DNA of 64,000 nucleotides from Diphasiastrum complanatum. Lineage: Eukaryota; Streptophyta; Lycopodiopsida; Lycopodiales; Lycopodiaceae. Of the stretch, positions 22,600 through 33,040 are shown one piece after another. The stretch lies in assembly GCA_029204225.1 (NCBI GenBank), contig CM055107.1, positions 49,532,546-49,596,545 of the forward strand, in the 5' to 3' direction. Under the pieces are notes generated by a model that saw only the letters and a program-made list of their open reading frames with translations, had not been told where the DNA came from and did no database searches. The position numbers and the translations under genes were made by a program. Each line of letters opens with the position of its first letter. The first letter of the stretch is position 1.

Positions 22600-22972
22600 T
22601 GTGTTATGTGTAAGGCAGCTGATCAATGAACGAACTGTGAAAGTTGAGTCTTGCATGAGAGACTTGGTATTTCGAACGGACGCTAAGGGATAGTTCGCGT
22701 TGAGATCGGACTAGTGCAAACTCTGGGTGCATGTGTCTGAATCAAAGAGAGCTACTTGAAGCCAAGCTCGATGTACACTTCTTGTTTTTGAATGTGAGGC
22801 AACTGTCCAGTGATGGAATTGTGAAAGTCAAGTTTTGCGCGACGGACATGGTGCTTCAAACAAACGCGAAGAGATAGTTCGGATGCGGATCAAACTGGTG
22901 CGACCCTTTGGCTTTCCACGAGGTCAATGGTTACATTTGGGCTGATTCAAAGAGCTACTTCAAGCTAAGTGA
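22600..22972 (+). repeat. Degenerate tandem duplication, about 184-bp unit
   Basis: AGGCAGCTGATCAATGAACG at 22,613 is echoed by AGGCAACTGTCCAGTGATGG at 22,797, and the pairing continues through the TTCAAAGAGAGCTACTTGAA / TTCAAAGAGCTACTTCAAGC ends. It is more diverged than the 252-bp pair, so it is older. Confidence 0.7.
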
Positions 22973-23444
22973 GAGGTGCATTGCGGAGTACTCAATCTTT
23001 GCCTACCTTAAAGAGCCAAGATGGAAAAGTATCAAGATCAGGCTGGGACAAGGAGAGAAATCAAGGTGCAGAAGCAACAAGGCACGGAGTGGACCAATAA
23101 GTGGGCAATCAAACGATAAATCCTTCGGCTCAGGGAGCCTTGATACCTGTGCGGAACCCGAACAAATCTGGAGCTCAGGGAGCTCAACACAAAGTGCATC
23201 AAGGACAAATCAGGAGCTCAAGGGAGTTCCAAAGTCGAAAGTCAGAAGCGACAGGGGCAAACATTTCAAAGAAAGGCCTCTGTCACCAGTTAATAAGGCT
23301 CTCGGGTTTTACGAAAGCGATATCAAATCTACGCTTTTCCCAGACAAAGATATTTGTTTCAAGTTATGTAATTTTTCAGTACAAAGAGCTGAGCCTCCGA
23401 CTTGTGGTGTGCCAGCTTCAATGTTAATAAAAAGTGGCCAGTAA
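22908..23444 (+). CDS. Unrecognised open frame inside the 5.1-kb element (178 codons)
   Basis: This is the longest open stretch of the interior, with an ATG at 22,908 and a stop at 23,442-23,444. The predicted protein is rich in Ser, Lys, Gly and Gln in its middle (residues about 45-125) and ends with a few Cys residues. I see no domain, zinc knuckle, protease or polymerase motif, signal peptide or membrane segment. It overlaps the degenerate duplication at its start. It may be chance, since the element is GC-rich and stops are rarer there. Its place just before the polypurine tract is where a decayed pol would end, but nothing of pol is visible. A coding role is unlikely. Confidence 0.2.
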   Translation: MAFHEVNGYIWADSKSYFKLSERCIAEYSIFAYLKEPRWKSIKIRLGQGEKSRCRSNKARSGPISGQSNDKSFGSGSLDTCAEPEQIWSSGSSTQSASRTNQELKGVPKSKVRSDRGKHFKERPLSPVNKALGFYESDIKSTLFPDKDICFKLCNFSVQRAEPPTCGVPASMLIKSGQ

Positions 23445-23540
23445 ATTGAGTACTGTGCCAAGTAGCATAAATGTATAGTCATTTTAATTGGGAGACACCT
23501 TTACTTTAATCTGACATCTGATGAGGACATCAGATTTTAT

Positions 23541-23554
23541 AAAGGTGGGGTGGA
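23541..23554 (+). other. Polypurine tract
   Basis: AAAGGTGGGGTGGA directly precedes the 3' LTR start at 23,555, as expected for plus-strand DNA priming. Confidence 0.88.
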
Positions 23555-24799
23555 TGTTGTAAAGCTACCTTTACAAGCTTTACTTCGGGTGCCATTGGCG
23601 CCAGCTATGTCCCCGGCGCCAGCAGCGCCACTGCTGCTCCCGGCGCCAACGGCGCCGGCGCCGCTCCCGGCGCCACTGTGACCAGAATCCAGCCGGCGCC
23701 AAGTTCCTATGGCTGAAAATCTTTGATCGGTTCTAGCGGAGTCCAGAGAGCTCAGATCGATGTGCAATCACCTCACACGATCTAGGCATGATTAAAGGAA
23801 GCCTGGGGATCAATAAAATCTAGAGAGAGAAAATGACTTTCTAGAAAGAGAAAATCCTAGAGAGAGAAAAACGTGCTTTACCAGCTTAGGTAGAGTGCTT
23901 GTTATGAGGGGAGGTGCCGAATCACACCAATACTATAGGGGAGTGCGGGTTGCGACTCAGGGCGAGCTCCAACCAAGTCTCAGCCTCCCTTGCTGGAATG
24001 TTGTCATGGCTCTCGCCTTGGCATGCTAGCGCCCCGGAGACTAGGGTCGGTCACACACTTGAAATGTAACCTTCTCAGATTTATCAATAAAGTGGGATTT
24101 TCCTCAAACTGACTCTGATTACCTTCTGGGTTTCAGTGTTCGGTAAAAGCGCCAGTTGTAAGGCCGCTTTCCAAATTTTTAATTTGGCACATAGCTGAGG
24201 GTCGTATCCCGGGACGCCAGCGGTATGCCGTCGGGACCATTCGGTCCGTGGCGCCAGCGGTATGCTGTCGGGACCATTTGGTTCAGGAACTGGTTGTTTC
24301 CATATCTGTCGCGGCTTGTGGTTCTGAGTGTTCCTTGCATGAACGTGAATGGGTTAAGCTCTTGGGGAACGGGCTCTAACCTGTCGGCTGAGTTGGATGG
24401 CTTGCTTGGGTGGATGTTACCTGTTTATGGCTGTCCAGTCTGGCGTGGCGCCAGGTTGGCTTCCAGCGCTCGTGACGAAGCTTTCAGTTGGTTAAGTCTG
24501 ATGTAAGTCAGACCGCTTGCTTGGAATGGATGTTACTCGTTTGTAACGAAGCTTCGAGTTGGTTAAGTTTGATGTATGTCGGGCGGCTTGCTTGGAGGGA
24601 AGTCACCCACATCGGGACCCCCGATCTGGCATGGCGCCAGGTTGGATCTCAATGTTGGTTTTCGGAACTTCATGTTGGTTAAGTCTGATCGTTGTTGACG
24701 AGTTGGCTGCTTGTATGTCAAGTGGGTTTGGATGGCAAGAGTTGAAGGCTGGGAAGCTAAGTCGTGGTTCCCGGCTCCCTTTGGGATGCCTGCGCTACA
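23555..24799 (+). repeat. 3' LTR (1,245 bp)
   Basis: Same length as the 5' LTR at a constant offset of 3,836. I found no mismatch in the lines compared. It ends CTACA, directly followed by the GTAGT target duplication. Confidence 0.95.
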
Positions 24800-25059
24800 G
24801 TAGTAATCACGAGCTAATCTCATGACTACTAAAATGCTTCAAGTAGCAACTAGTAGAAAGCCCTCTCAAGTGAAATATGGATCTCAATGTATAGCCATAA
24901 GAAGGATTACAAAGATTGGCTCAAAATAATAGGCTCTGTTGTACTTGAAAGAGATTAGAGTTGAGAAGGATTCCCTTTAGAATATCATGTGGCAACTTAC
25001 CTCACTATTCACCAAGTGTCATTTGAGTTACGTTTGCTTGTTGATGTGGATGTAGATGT

Positions 25060-25900
25060 CAAATGCCCCTTCTTTTCAGAAAAAGAAACACTTGAGCTTG
25101 GATTTGTCTTTTTGATGCTTTGACTTCAAACTTGATTGTGTTACTTCACTCTTTGCTTGATCCTTCACTTGGTTATTGTTGGATCCTTTGACTTTCCATT
25201 TTCATTTGCTAGAGTGATTGAGCTTCTTATCACCGTCATGCAAGGATAGAGAACTCATCCTATTGTTGACATGGTGCACTCTACACTCCTTGGCCAGAAA
25301 GACACTATCGATTTTGTCAATGCAAAGAAGTCATCTTGGATTGTAAAAATTTGGAAGTTGTCATTTTCTAGTCCATTAAGAAATGACTTGTACTAGTTTT
25401 TTTTTATCTTGGATCTTGTCACCTATTGAAGAAGCTCTTTGTTAAGTGATTTGATCCTGAGCACATATTCTTGTGCACTCTCACACCTATTGAAGAAGCT
25501 CTTTGTTAAGTGATTTGATCCACATATTCTTGTGCACTCTTATCACCTCTTCTCATGCTTTGAAGAACATGATTTCCTAGCATAAGAACTCTTGAGGTAT
25601 TACTGGACTCATATATAGCTTTTATAGAGTCCCAAGCTTCTTTGGTCGAGGTGTAATTTACAACCTCTTTAAGAAGATCATGACTTACATTCATTTTTAT
25701 GGAATTTAGTGCAAATCTAGCTCTCTTCTTAGATTCCATCAACTCTTGTCCACCTTGAGGTTCCTCCTCCTCACAAAAAAATAGTCAAAAGGTCTTGGAG
25801 TACCAAAAGTGACTCCATTTTGACCTTCCAAATTAAGTAATTTGTAGGGTTAAGCCTCTCACTAGACTCCAAGAAGAATTCACCAATAGATCCCATCTTG
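25060..25900 (-). pseudogene. Decayed Ty1-copia gag
   Basis: The minus strand at 25,742-25,506 reads a UBN2-type gag block: KKRARFALNSIKMNVSHDLL, TKEAWDSIKAIYE, SRVLMLGNHVLQSMRRG and AQEYVDQI. Downstream, about 25,140-25,060 has a degraded zinc-knuckle trace (KCFF then KEG) after a Lys-rich stretch. A direct duplication around 25,430-25,535 (the ACCTATTGAAGAAGCTCTTT text occurs twice) interrupts it. Stops are frequent. This is an old fragment of a copia element in minus orientation. No LTR could be delimited. Confidence 0.7.
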
Positions 25901-26600
25901 ATTCTATGACTTGTACTTACTAAGCACTTCTCAGCCCTCAAACTATGTTCTTCTCAAAAATTTCTCTCTTTTTCAACTTGATTTATGTCACTTTGACACA
26001 AGTAGAAATATCAATGTGATCTTTAATCAAAACAAGCTTATGGATTTTTACAAATCTTACCTCACAAAAAATGAATGAAATTTGAATTCTAGAGATTCAA
26101 TTGATCTCATTTAAGTTGAATGACTCAAAAAATAGACTTCTAGCTATTCTAAGCAATTTAGAAGCCTATAGCCTTGACCCTCACACTTCTATCAAATCTC
26201 TCCAAAAATCAATGATTTTAAGTTGACTAGTACAAGGTCGTAGTATACTCTCTCTCCTTGTTACATCCATCACCTGTATATAGGATTCGACATAATCCTA
26301 GACTTGGATATTCAATATTCTAGTGTACAAGATTATTAGTTATTCCACGTCATTCTGGACTAGGCCGAAAATGTTATTAATAATCTTATGAGGGCCTGGG
26401 TGCTCTAATTGGATCTATGGAGCTTTTGCATGGTGATTGATGTGATAAATTTCAACTAGTTTTGCTATTTTTGTATATTTGGCAATTGAGGCCAGTTTTC
26501 ATATTACACTTAGAGTTTGACTTTTCAAAGTTATATTATTCTAACGACATTTGAATAAACACTTTTTGAAAGTTTGGAAAAGTGTAGTACACGAGTTTTA
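25901..26600. other. No certain feature
   Basis: AT-rich. The part to about 26,300 probably belongs to the leader or LTR of the minus-strand copia fragment on the left, but no PBS is visible. Confidence 0.3.
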
Positions 26601-26639
26601 GTAGATTCAATTTGAATGACGAGGCATTTGAATCTAGTC

Positions 26640-28383
26640 CACATTAATGTAGCATTGTTACCTAGGATACGCCACATGCTTAAGTGTAGTTCCATCGCAG
26701 AGCTAATGACATGGCATTCGAGCCACTTTCCCACATCCATTCTCACCATTCAAATGCATCTCATTGTGCATTTGGTAGATGAGGTGGCCATTGCAAGTAC
26801 ATCATATACTTGCGTCAATTGCCTATTCGTAGTCCATCCTAGATTATTGCTATTGTGGTAATTCCCATGTTCTCTCACTATCAATGATCCATTTTTCTAA
26901 TTCAGGCATTGTCCATAGCATTTGGATGTTTTTCTTGGAACAATTCATGAAAACATTGAAGGCTTCATAAGACAAAAAGCAAGGTCCAAGGGTAGCATGG
27001 TGGAAGGATGGCTAGTGCAAGAGTCCATGGTTTACATCATGGAGTTCCTTGCTCATACTGAGTGAACCATTTACGGAGAAGGTAAATAAGTTTTGTATTC
27101 TTAATAGCGAGGTAAAGCAAAACTGGATTTCGCTATATGAAGATGCCAAGGCTCGTAGACAAACCGCTCGAGCCACTTTCAAGAGAGGGCATAGAAGACA
27201 ACCATATCCACCTGACCTTGCCCTTCTACCCAAGGACATGATGTTTGATTGGCTGTGTGAGGCCCTTAGAGAAACCTTGGCAAACAACCAACGAGTAACA
27301 GAGAGAGAGCAAGAATATGCAAGGGGGTGCAATTTATATATAAGCTATGATGATCATCATTCACATATTAATTAAAACATTTGTATATGCAATTTTGTAC
27401 ATGTTTGTTGTATCCCTCATTCTATTTTGTACAAAATATACAATGCACTATGGATGCATGGACGACACTTTTGTACGGAGCACATTGACAAAAATAGAAA
27501 TACGTACAATTGTGGAGTCATGGCAAATTTTACCCAAGAGAGTCGAGCAAACACAGCAGACACCAATTTACTCTCTTCTCAACTTGATTATTGTGGGACA
27601 ATCAATGACATCCTCAAAGTTAAATTTAGACAATTCAGCTTTTTCATATTTGATGTCAAATGGTTCAATGTTATTTGCAATGGTCCCAATGCAACTGTCA
27701 GATCAGAGTGGTTATTTTGCCATTGACTCTACCAAGCTTTGGACAGATCAAAGCGATACATTTGTTTTTCTCTCAACAATGTGAGTAGGTACATTTTTTC
27801 ATGTCTTCAACATGTCTATGGTCTTTTGTTGTCAATCAATCGATTTTCAATGTACTACAAAAAATGTATATTGTGTATAGTAATAACCAAGCAACTGTAA
27901 CATAGCTATGGATACTAACTATGAGTCAACATTTATGGTAACATCGATCAATTACGGGTGGGTCTTTCACCCTCATCGTTCAGATCCCAAATAGTGGTAC
28001 GTGATTCAAGTCGCTTCTTGAAGTAATTTTTTTTTGAAGATAGAGATGCTATGGAGGACAAGGCGCTGCCAGCTGACGCATCTCATGAACAAGATCGTGA
28101 TGACGGATTCAATGACACATTTTCGGAGAATGATCATGTGCAAGCTTCACAAGCTAATGATGATGTTGAGCATGATGCATCATCATTGGATGGATCGACG
28201 ACACACGACACACCTTCTCGATCTCACTCGTTGCCACCATCACCATTAGCTTTTGAAGAACAGCTGATTAATGATGAAGCTATAGGAGATATTATGGTAC
28301 AATTAAAGATAGACTCATTTGGTTTTTTGGATTTGTTGCATGATGATGCGGCAAATGATAATGATGAACCGCCAAATAAATAA
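26640..28383 (+). pseudogene. CACTA transposon C-terminal gene region (DUF4218 and DUF4216 types)
   Basis: Plus-strand blocks in order: about 26,690-26,800 has the SSHFPTSILTIQMHLIVHLVDE stretch (seen here in part as MHLIVHLVDE), the DUF4218 core that follows Tnp2 in plant CACTA proteins. About 26,905-27,060 has a WMFFLE..MKTLK stretch, then KAR.KGSMVEGWLVQESMVY, the DUF4218 end. 27,049-27,375 has a charged segment (KARRQTARATFKRGHRR). About 27,540-27,784 has DYCGTINDILK, FDVKWFN and DSTKLWTDQSDTFVF, a DUF4216-like domain. 28,051-28,383 is an acidic Ser/Asp tail ending in a stop. Parts are in different frames with introns or decay between them, so I call it a pseudogene. Known family members are transposon proteins with no assigned activity for these domains. 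Confidence 0.65.
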
Positions 28384-28960
28384 GTGAGACAGTATCATGT
28401 ATTTCAACTCATTGTAATAATAATCATATTGCTAACAGATGCAATTACACTTTATTAATTGACTAGTTGACATCGAACAAGAAGTCGATGCATGTGAGTA
28501 CACAGTTTGTGATCATCATTTTTCTGTGATACATAAATTTCTTAATTCACTTGTGCATATGGCAATCGATGTTGATAGAAAATGAAATTCAATGCGCTGA
28601 TAAACAACAATTTTTAAAAGTGAGATCCATTTTTCTGTAACATACCGTGGTTTATACTGAGGGGCCTTTTTTTTCATCAGTCTCAGTACTACTCTCAGTT
28701 AGCAGAGTGTCCTGGAATGCCTCTGGCCACCTGGACCCTCTTTATAACCCTCTCTAACAAGGTCTCAAAAACAAGTTCAAATTTGGTAGGCTTATACCAA
28801 CGTCAGCCTCGGTATACCCATCAAATTAGCTTCAGTATTCTGATGTATGTTCCAAGACCCTTAGTGAATTTACAACCCTCTCTATATCCCTCTCTATAAA
28901 TGTTTAAAAAACAAGTCCAACTTTGGTAGGCTTATACATAGGCCAAACACCGGACCCGAG
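28384..28960. repeat. Intergenic with a diverged tandem pair
   Basis: About 28,740-28,810 and 28,870-28,945 share CCCTCTCTA, then AAAAACAAGT(T/C)CAA and TTTGGTAGGCTTATAC, a diverged duplication of roughly 130 bp spacing. It might be subterminal repeat sequence of the CACTA element on its left. That is inference. Confidence 0.4.
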
Positions 28961-29301
28961 GCTCAAGCATTCCGCTACCCCCGCGACTAAGAGAACTCGG
29001 TAGACATGAAGAAACAAGCAAAGCAACATTATAATACGGTCCTGAAATGGGAAAATCCCCCTCAAAAGATCGACTCAAAGGAAGTGCCACCTCTATTGGA
29101 TAAAGGCAAAGGAAAAGTCAAGAATGATTCTTCAAGTCAGATTTCCAACAAGACATCATCGTCTAGGAAGTCTTCACCTGTGTAGTAAGATTCATCATCC
29201 CGAAAGTCATCACCTCCATGATCAATTCCTGCTAAGAAGACTAAACAAAGATCCAAGACAAGTCCTTTTGAAAAAGAACAAGCAAATGTAGTCCAGTCGG
29301 A

Positions 29302-30408
29302 ATGGGTGATTATATCCTCCTTGTCTCCATAAGTAGACCATCAGCGCCCTATACATTGGATGATGTGATTATCATGTTACCTAAAGCACATCGTGAACGT
29401 AAAGAATACATGCCAGAATCTAAAGAGGTTTACAATGACCTAGCTAGGACGCAGCAAATGAATCTTGCAGAACCAGGAGAACCGGAAAAGATTGTATAAG
29501 TGGAATCACAACTTACTCCTGGACAGTATCAACCACTCCGTTTGTTACTTATTAAGTATCAAAATTGCTTTGCATGGACTTATCAAGATTTGAAGGGTAT
29601 TCCGACAACAGTCATTGAACATACCATACCTTTAGTACCTGATGCAGTACCAAAGGTTACAAAGTTCTATCGCTGTAATCCTAATGTGGCAGATCTGATA
29701 AAGAAAGAACTTCAGAGATTGCTTGACGTTGATTTCACTTATGAGATCGAGCATACCGAATGGATTTCACTGATTGTCATTGTTCCTAAGAAAAATGAGA
29801 AATTGCGAATTTGTGTGAATCTCAAAGCATTGAATAAGGTGACACGGAAGGATCACTTTCTGTTACCTTTTACTAAAAGCATTTTGGATCGCCTTGCTGG
29901 AGCGGAAGCTTATAGTTTCTTGGATGGATTTAGTGGTTACAACCAGATTAAGATTGCACCTGCCGATCGCCACAAAACTGCTTTTGCAACAGAATGGGAC
30001 ACCTATGCTTACAAAGTAATGTCGTTTGGACTCTGTAATGCACCAAGTTCATTCCAAAGAGTAATGCAATTTGCCTTTAAAGATTATCTGCAAAAATTCC
30101 TTGAAATTTACTTGGACGACTTGGGAGTTCATAGTACAGATATAGACCACCTGGATCGATTGGAGAAAGTCTTTGAAAGATGCCGCAAATATCAGATTTC
30201 TCTAAATCCAGAAAAATGCCAGACATGGGTTTCTCACGGAGTGGTGCTTGGACATATGATATCAGGACATGGATTTGCCACCGATTATTCTAAGATCAAA
30301 GTTATTGTGAAATTGCCACCGCCAGCAACAATTCGAGGAGTTTATGTGTTTATGGGTCATGCGAACTACTATCAAATTTTTATTATCTTCTTTGCAGATT
30401 TAGCATGA
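29302..30408 (+). pseudogene. Ty3-gypsy reverse transcriptase
   Basis: An upstream part (29,302-29,499) ends at a TAA. 29,500-30,408 then reads a nearly full gypsy RT: CFAWTYQDLKGI, IVPKKNEKLRICVN, ALNKVTRKDHF.LP, SFLDGFSGYNQIKIAPADR.KTAFATEW, VMSFGLCNAPSSFQRVM, the catalytic box as YLDD at 30,109-30,120, LNPEKC and LGHMISGHG. RT makes element cDNA inside particles. The reading is closed by TGA at 30,406-30,408, before the connection to RNase H, and the TAA at 29,497-29,499 cuts it upstream. Catalytic residues are kept, so the decay is recent to moderate. Confidence 0.92.
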
Positions 30409-31065
30409 CCTATATACAAATTAACTATTGTTCCTATTTGGACAGTAGAGGCATTAGAAGCCTTTGAAAAGTTAAAAAAAGCATTATCTTCAGCACCAAT
30501 TCTGCGTTCTCCAGATTGGACATTAGAGTTTCATGTTCATACGGATGCCTCAAAATACGCCATTGGATCAGTTTTGACGCAGACATGTGACTATAAGAAG
30601 GATTATCCTATACGATTTGCAAGCAGACAACTTACAAATCTAGAGAAGAATTATTCGACAACAGAATGTGAAGCGCTAGCCATGATTTTTTTTGTTCGAA
30701 AATTTCGTCACTACCTCATGGAAACGCACTTTGTATTTTATACGGATCATCAACCGTTACTTTACTTGGTATATAAGACGTGTAATACTGGACGTATTGC
30801 AAGATGGTTATTATTATTGACTGAATTTGACTTTCGAATTGTGGTCATAAAGGGGAAGCAACATTATCTAGCCAATCACGTTTCGCGAATTGAAGCCGTA
30901 CCAGTTAATACTGAAGTGGATGATGAATTGCCAGATGCTGCGTTGTTCTATGTTGAAGCAGTACCTGAGTGGGCGACATATATTGCTGAGTACCTGATGC
31001 TAGGACAACCAAATGACTCTTTGACAAAAGTACAGAAAAGTACAGAAAAGACAATTGATTCATAA
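30409..31065 (+). pseudogene. Ty3-gypsy RNase H
   Basis: Reading continues after the stop with FEKLKKALSSAPIL and the RNase H start TDASKYAIGSVL. 30,574-31,065 follows with PIRFASRQLT, KNYSTTECEALAMIFFVRKFRHYL, FYTDHQPLLYL, RWLLLLTEFDF and the ANHVSRIE end. The catalytic Asp and Glu positions (TDAS, TECE, YTDH) are present. A TAA at 31,063-31,065 ends the frame ahead of the integrase. Confidence 0.9.
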
Positions 31066-32248
31066 GGCTCAACCTTATCAATTAATTGCAGGACAATTCT
31101 ATCGTCGTGGATCAAATAATATTTTACAAAGATGTGTTTTACCGCATGAAGTACCATATCTAATCATGTTTTCACATGATGGCATGGGTGGAGGACACTT
31201 CTCTACAGATATTACTATTTGCAAACTTTTGCAATCTGGTTGTTGGTGGCCTATGCTTCATAAGGACACATAAAATTTTATTCAGACATGTGATGTCTGC
31301 CAGCGAGCATGACAGCTTACTCGACAGAACTATGAACCCTTACATCAGGTTTTATCGCAAGCACCGTTTGAAAAATGGGGCCTGGATTATGTTGGTCCTA
31401 TTCATCCCGCTGCGCAAGGATCTCAGGCCCAATGCATTATCGTCGCAACTGACTATATGACCAAGTGGGTTGAAGCCAAAGCTGTCAAAGTGGCTAATGC
31501 AAAATCTACGACCAAGTTTCTATATGAAAATATTCTAATCAGATTTGGATGTCCGATCGAAATTGTCAGTGATTGGGGTACACACTTTGTTAATCAAACA
31601 ACGAAGTGTTTATTGGAAGATTTTTTTGTTATACACAGATTTAGTACTCCCTATTATCCCAGAGGGAATGGCCAACCTGAATCTTCCAATAAGATTCTCT
31701 GCACCATTATGACAAAGACAGTTGAAGCGAGTCGGTCTGATTGGGAACATAAACTGTATGCAACATTATGGGCATTCAGAACCGCTTACATAAATAGTAC
31801 AAATCAAACACCTTTTCAACTGGTTTATGGTCAAGATGTTGTTATGCCAATTGAATTTTTAATCCCATCTTTTCGCATAGCAACAACGGAACGATTAAAT
31901 GACGATCAGTCTTTACAACTTCGTCATGAAGTGTTGCACAAATAATGTGAAACCCGATTGATGGCAGTTCATGCCTTAGCAGCAGAGAAAGCCCGCCGCA
32001 AGGCATGGCACGATCATCGATTGCACAAAAAAGATCTGTAAGTAGGAGATCTTGCATCGATGTACAAAACCAAGCTGATCAAGGGTAAGTTGAAGTTTAC
32101 TGGTGAAGGCCCGTATAAAATGAAGGAAATCCTGAACTATGGTGCAATAATTTTTGAGCACTTGGATGGAAAACGATTTGATACTCCGGTAAATGGCATC
32201 CAATTACGCAAGTTTTGGCAGCCTGCTCCGCCAGTTCAGCAAGCCTGA
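31066..32248 (+). pseudogene. Ty3-gypsy integrase with D,D35E triad
   Basis: The zinc-binding part is at about 31,160-31,310: His residues in a HDGMGGGHFS stretch, then CDVC at 31,289-31,300, with a TAA at 31,271-31,273 between. The catalytic core keeps Asp at 31,451, Asp at 31,571 and Glu at 31,679, all in one frame with 35 residues between the last two. 31,457-31,945 is open and includes TPYYPRGNGQPESSNK and a WAFRTAYINSTNQTPFQLVY stretch. After a stop at 31,943, 32,060-32,248 has a GEGPYKMKEIL segment, a GPY-type C-terminal motif. Integrase inserts the cDNA. Three stops make it inactive. Confidence 0.9.
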
Positions 32249-33040
32249 TCTCAATATATTTTTTCATTTTATTTGTTTTCAATTTTTTGTTTTAAGGAAT
32301 TTAATTTGCTGACTTTTTTTTTTGGAAAAAGACAGTTAAAAATAATAATAATAATAATAAGGAAAGACTGATAAGCAAAAGTCAAGAAGTCATCAGCATA
32401 AAAAAAAGGAGGCACAGTATTTTATGGAAAATGACTTAGAAAACCACTATTTTGGGCAGATTTGGCCAATACAGTATCAGAAACCTTCGCTGAGCTCTCA
32501 AACTGTACATCCACCCTTGATTTATCTAAATTGAGGTGGGCGAAGGTTTTTGTCAAGAGAAAATTCAATTTTTGAGCTAGGCGAATGTTCAGTGATATGC
32601 CATTTTGGGAACCTTCGTCGAGCATCATAACTTCATTATGAACCTTCGTTGACCTGCTAGATGATCTTAAAATATCAAAATTAGATTGTCCATAGGTTCA
32701 GATTGTGAAAAAATGCATTTATGACAGTACTTGGGCGCAGGACCCTCCTGGGCAAAGGTTCATCCTTTGCCAGCCCTGAAAAACGTTCGCCTGATAGTTT
32801 CAGATCCCTAGAAACCTCCGCCGAGATTTTTATAGCCTATTTTTATAGTACTGTACAGGCCTGCAATTTTTTGTTCAGAACTGATCAGCCCAACTACTAT
32901 TTAGTGTAATGGACCCACCAAATTCACCTATAAGTTGGCTGAATTCGATTCATTCCTCACTTGTGCTAGCAAAGCTCTTGCAAATTTTTCTTGCAATCAA
33001 ATTTCCTGCATTGCCTTCTGATACACTTTCACGCGTTATA
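32249..33040. other. Spacer between pol and the post-pol reading frame
   Basis: Non-coding. Contains an (AAT)n run at about 32,340-32,361 and four scattered AACCTTCG or TTCGC-type repeats (32,480-32,800) with no clear function. Confidence 0.5.

Larger units (their letters stand above)
19714..24804 (+). mobile_element. Complete young non-autonomous LTR retrotransposon with GTAGT target duplication
   Basis: The element runs 19,719-24,799 (5,081 bp) and is flanked by GTAGT at 19,714-19,718 and GTAGT at 24,800-24,804. Both LTRs are 1,245 bp, start TGTTG and end CTACA, and agree in every line I compared, so insertion was recent. The PBS follows the 5' LTR and a polypurine tract precedes the 3' LTR. 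The 2,591-bp interior has no gag, protease, integrase, RT or RNase H. It is therefore a LARD-like element whose movement depended on proteins from another element. Its GC content is visibly above that of the flanks. Interior duplications and a row of hairpins are listed separately. Confidence 0.95.

Noticed and set aside
28034-28249. Met/His-rich 71-codon frame
   Set aside because: It is an out-of-frame shadow of the acidic tail read at 28,051-28,383.
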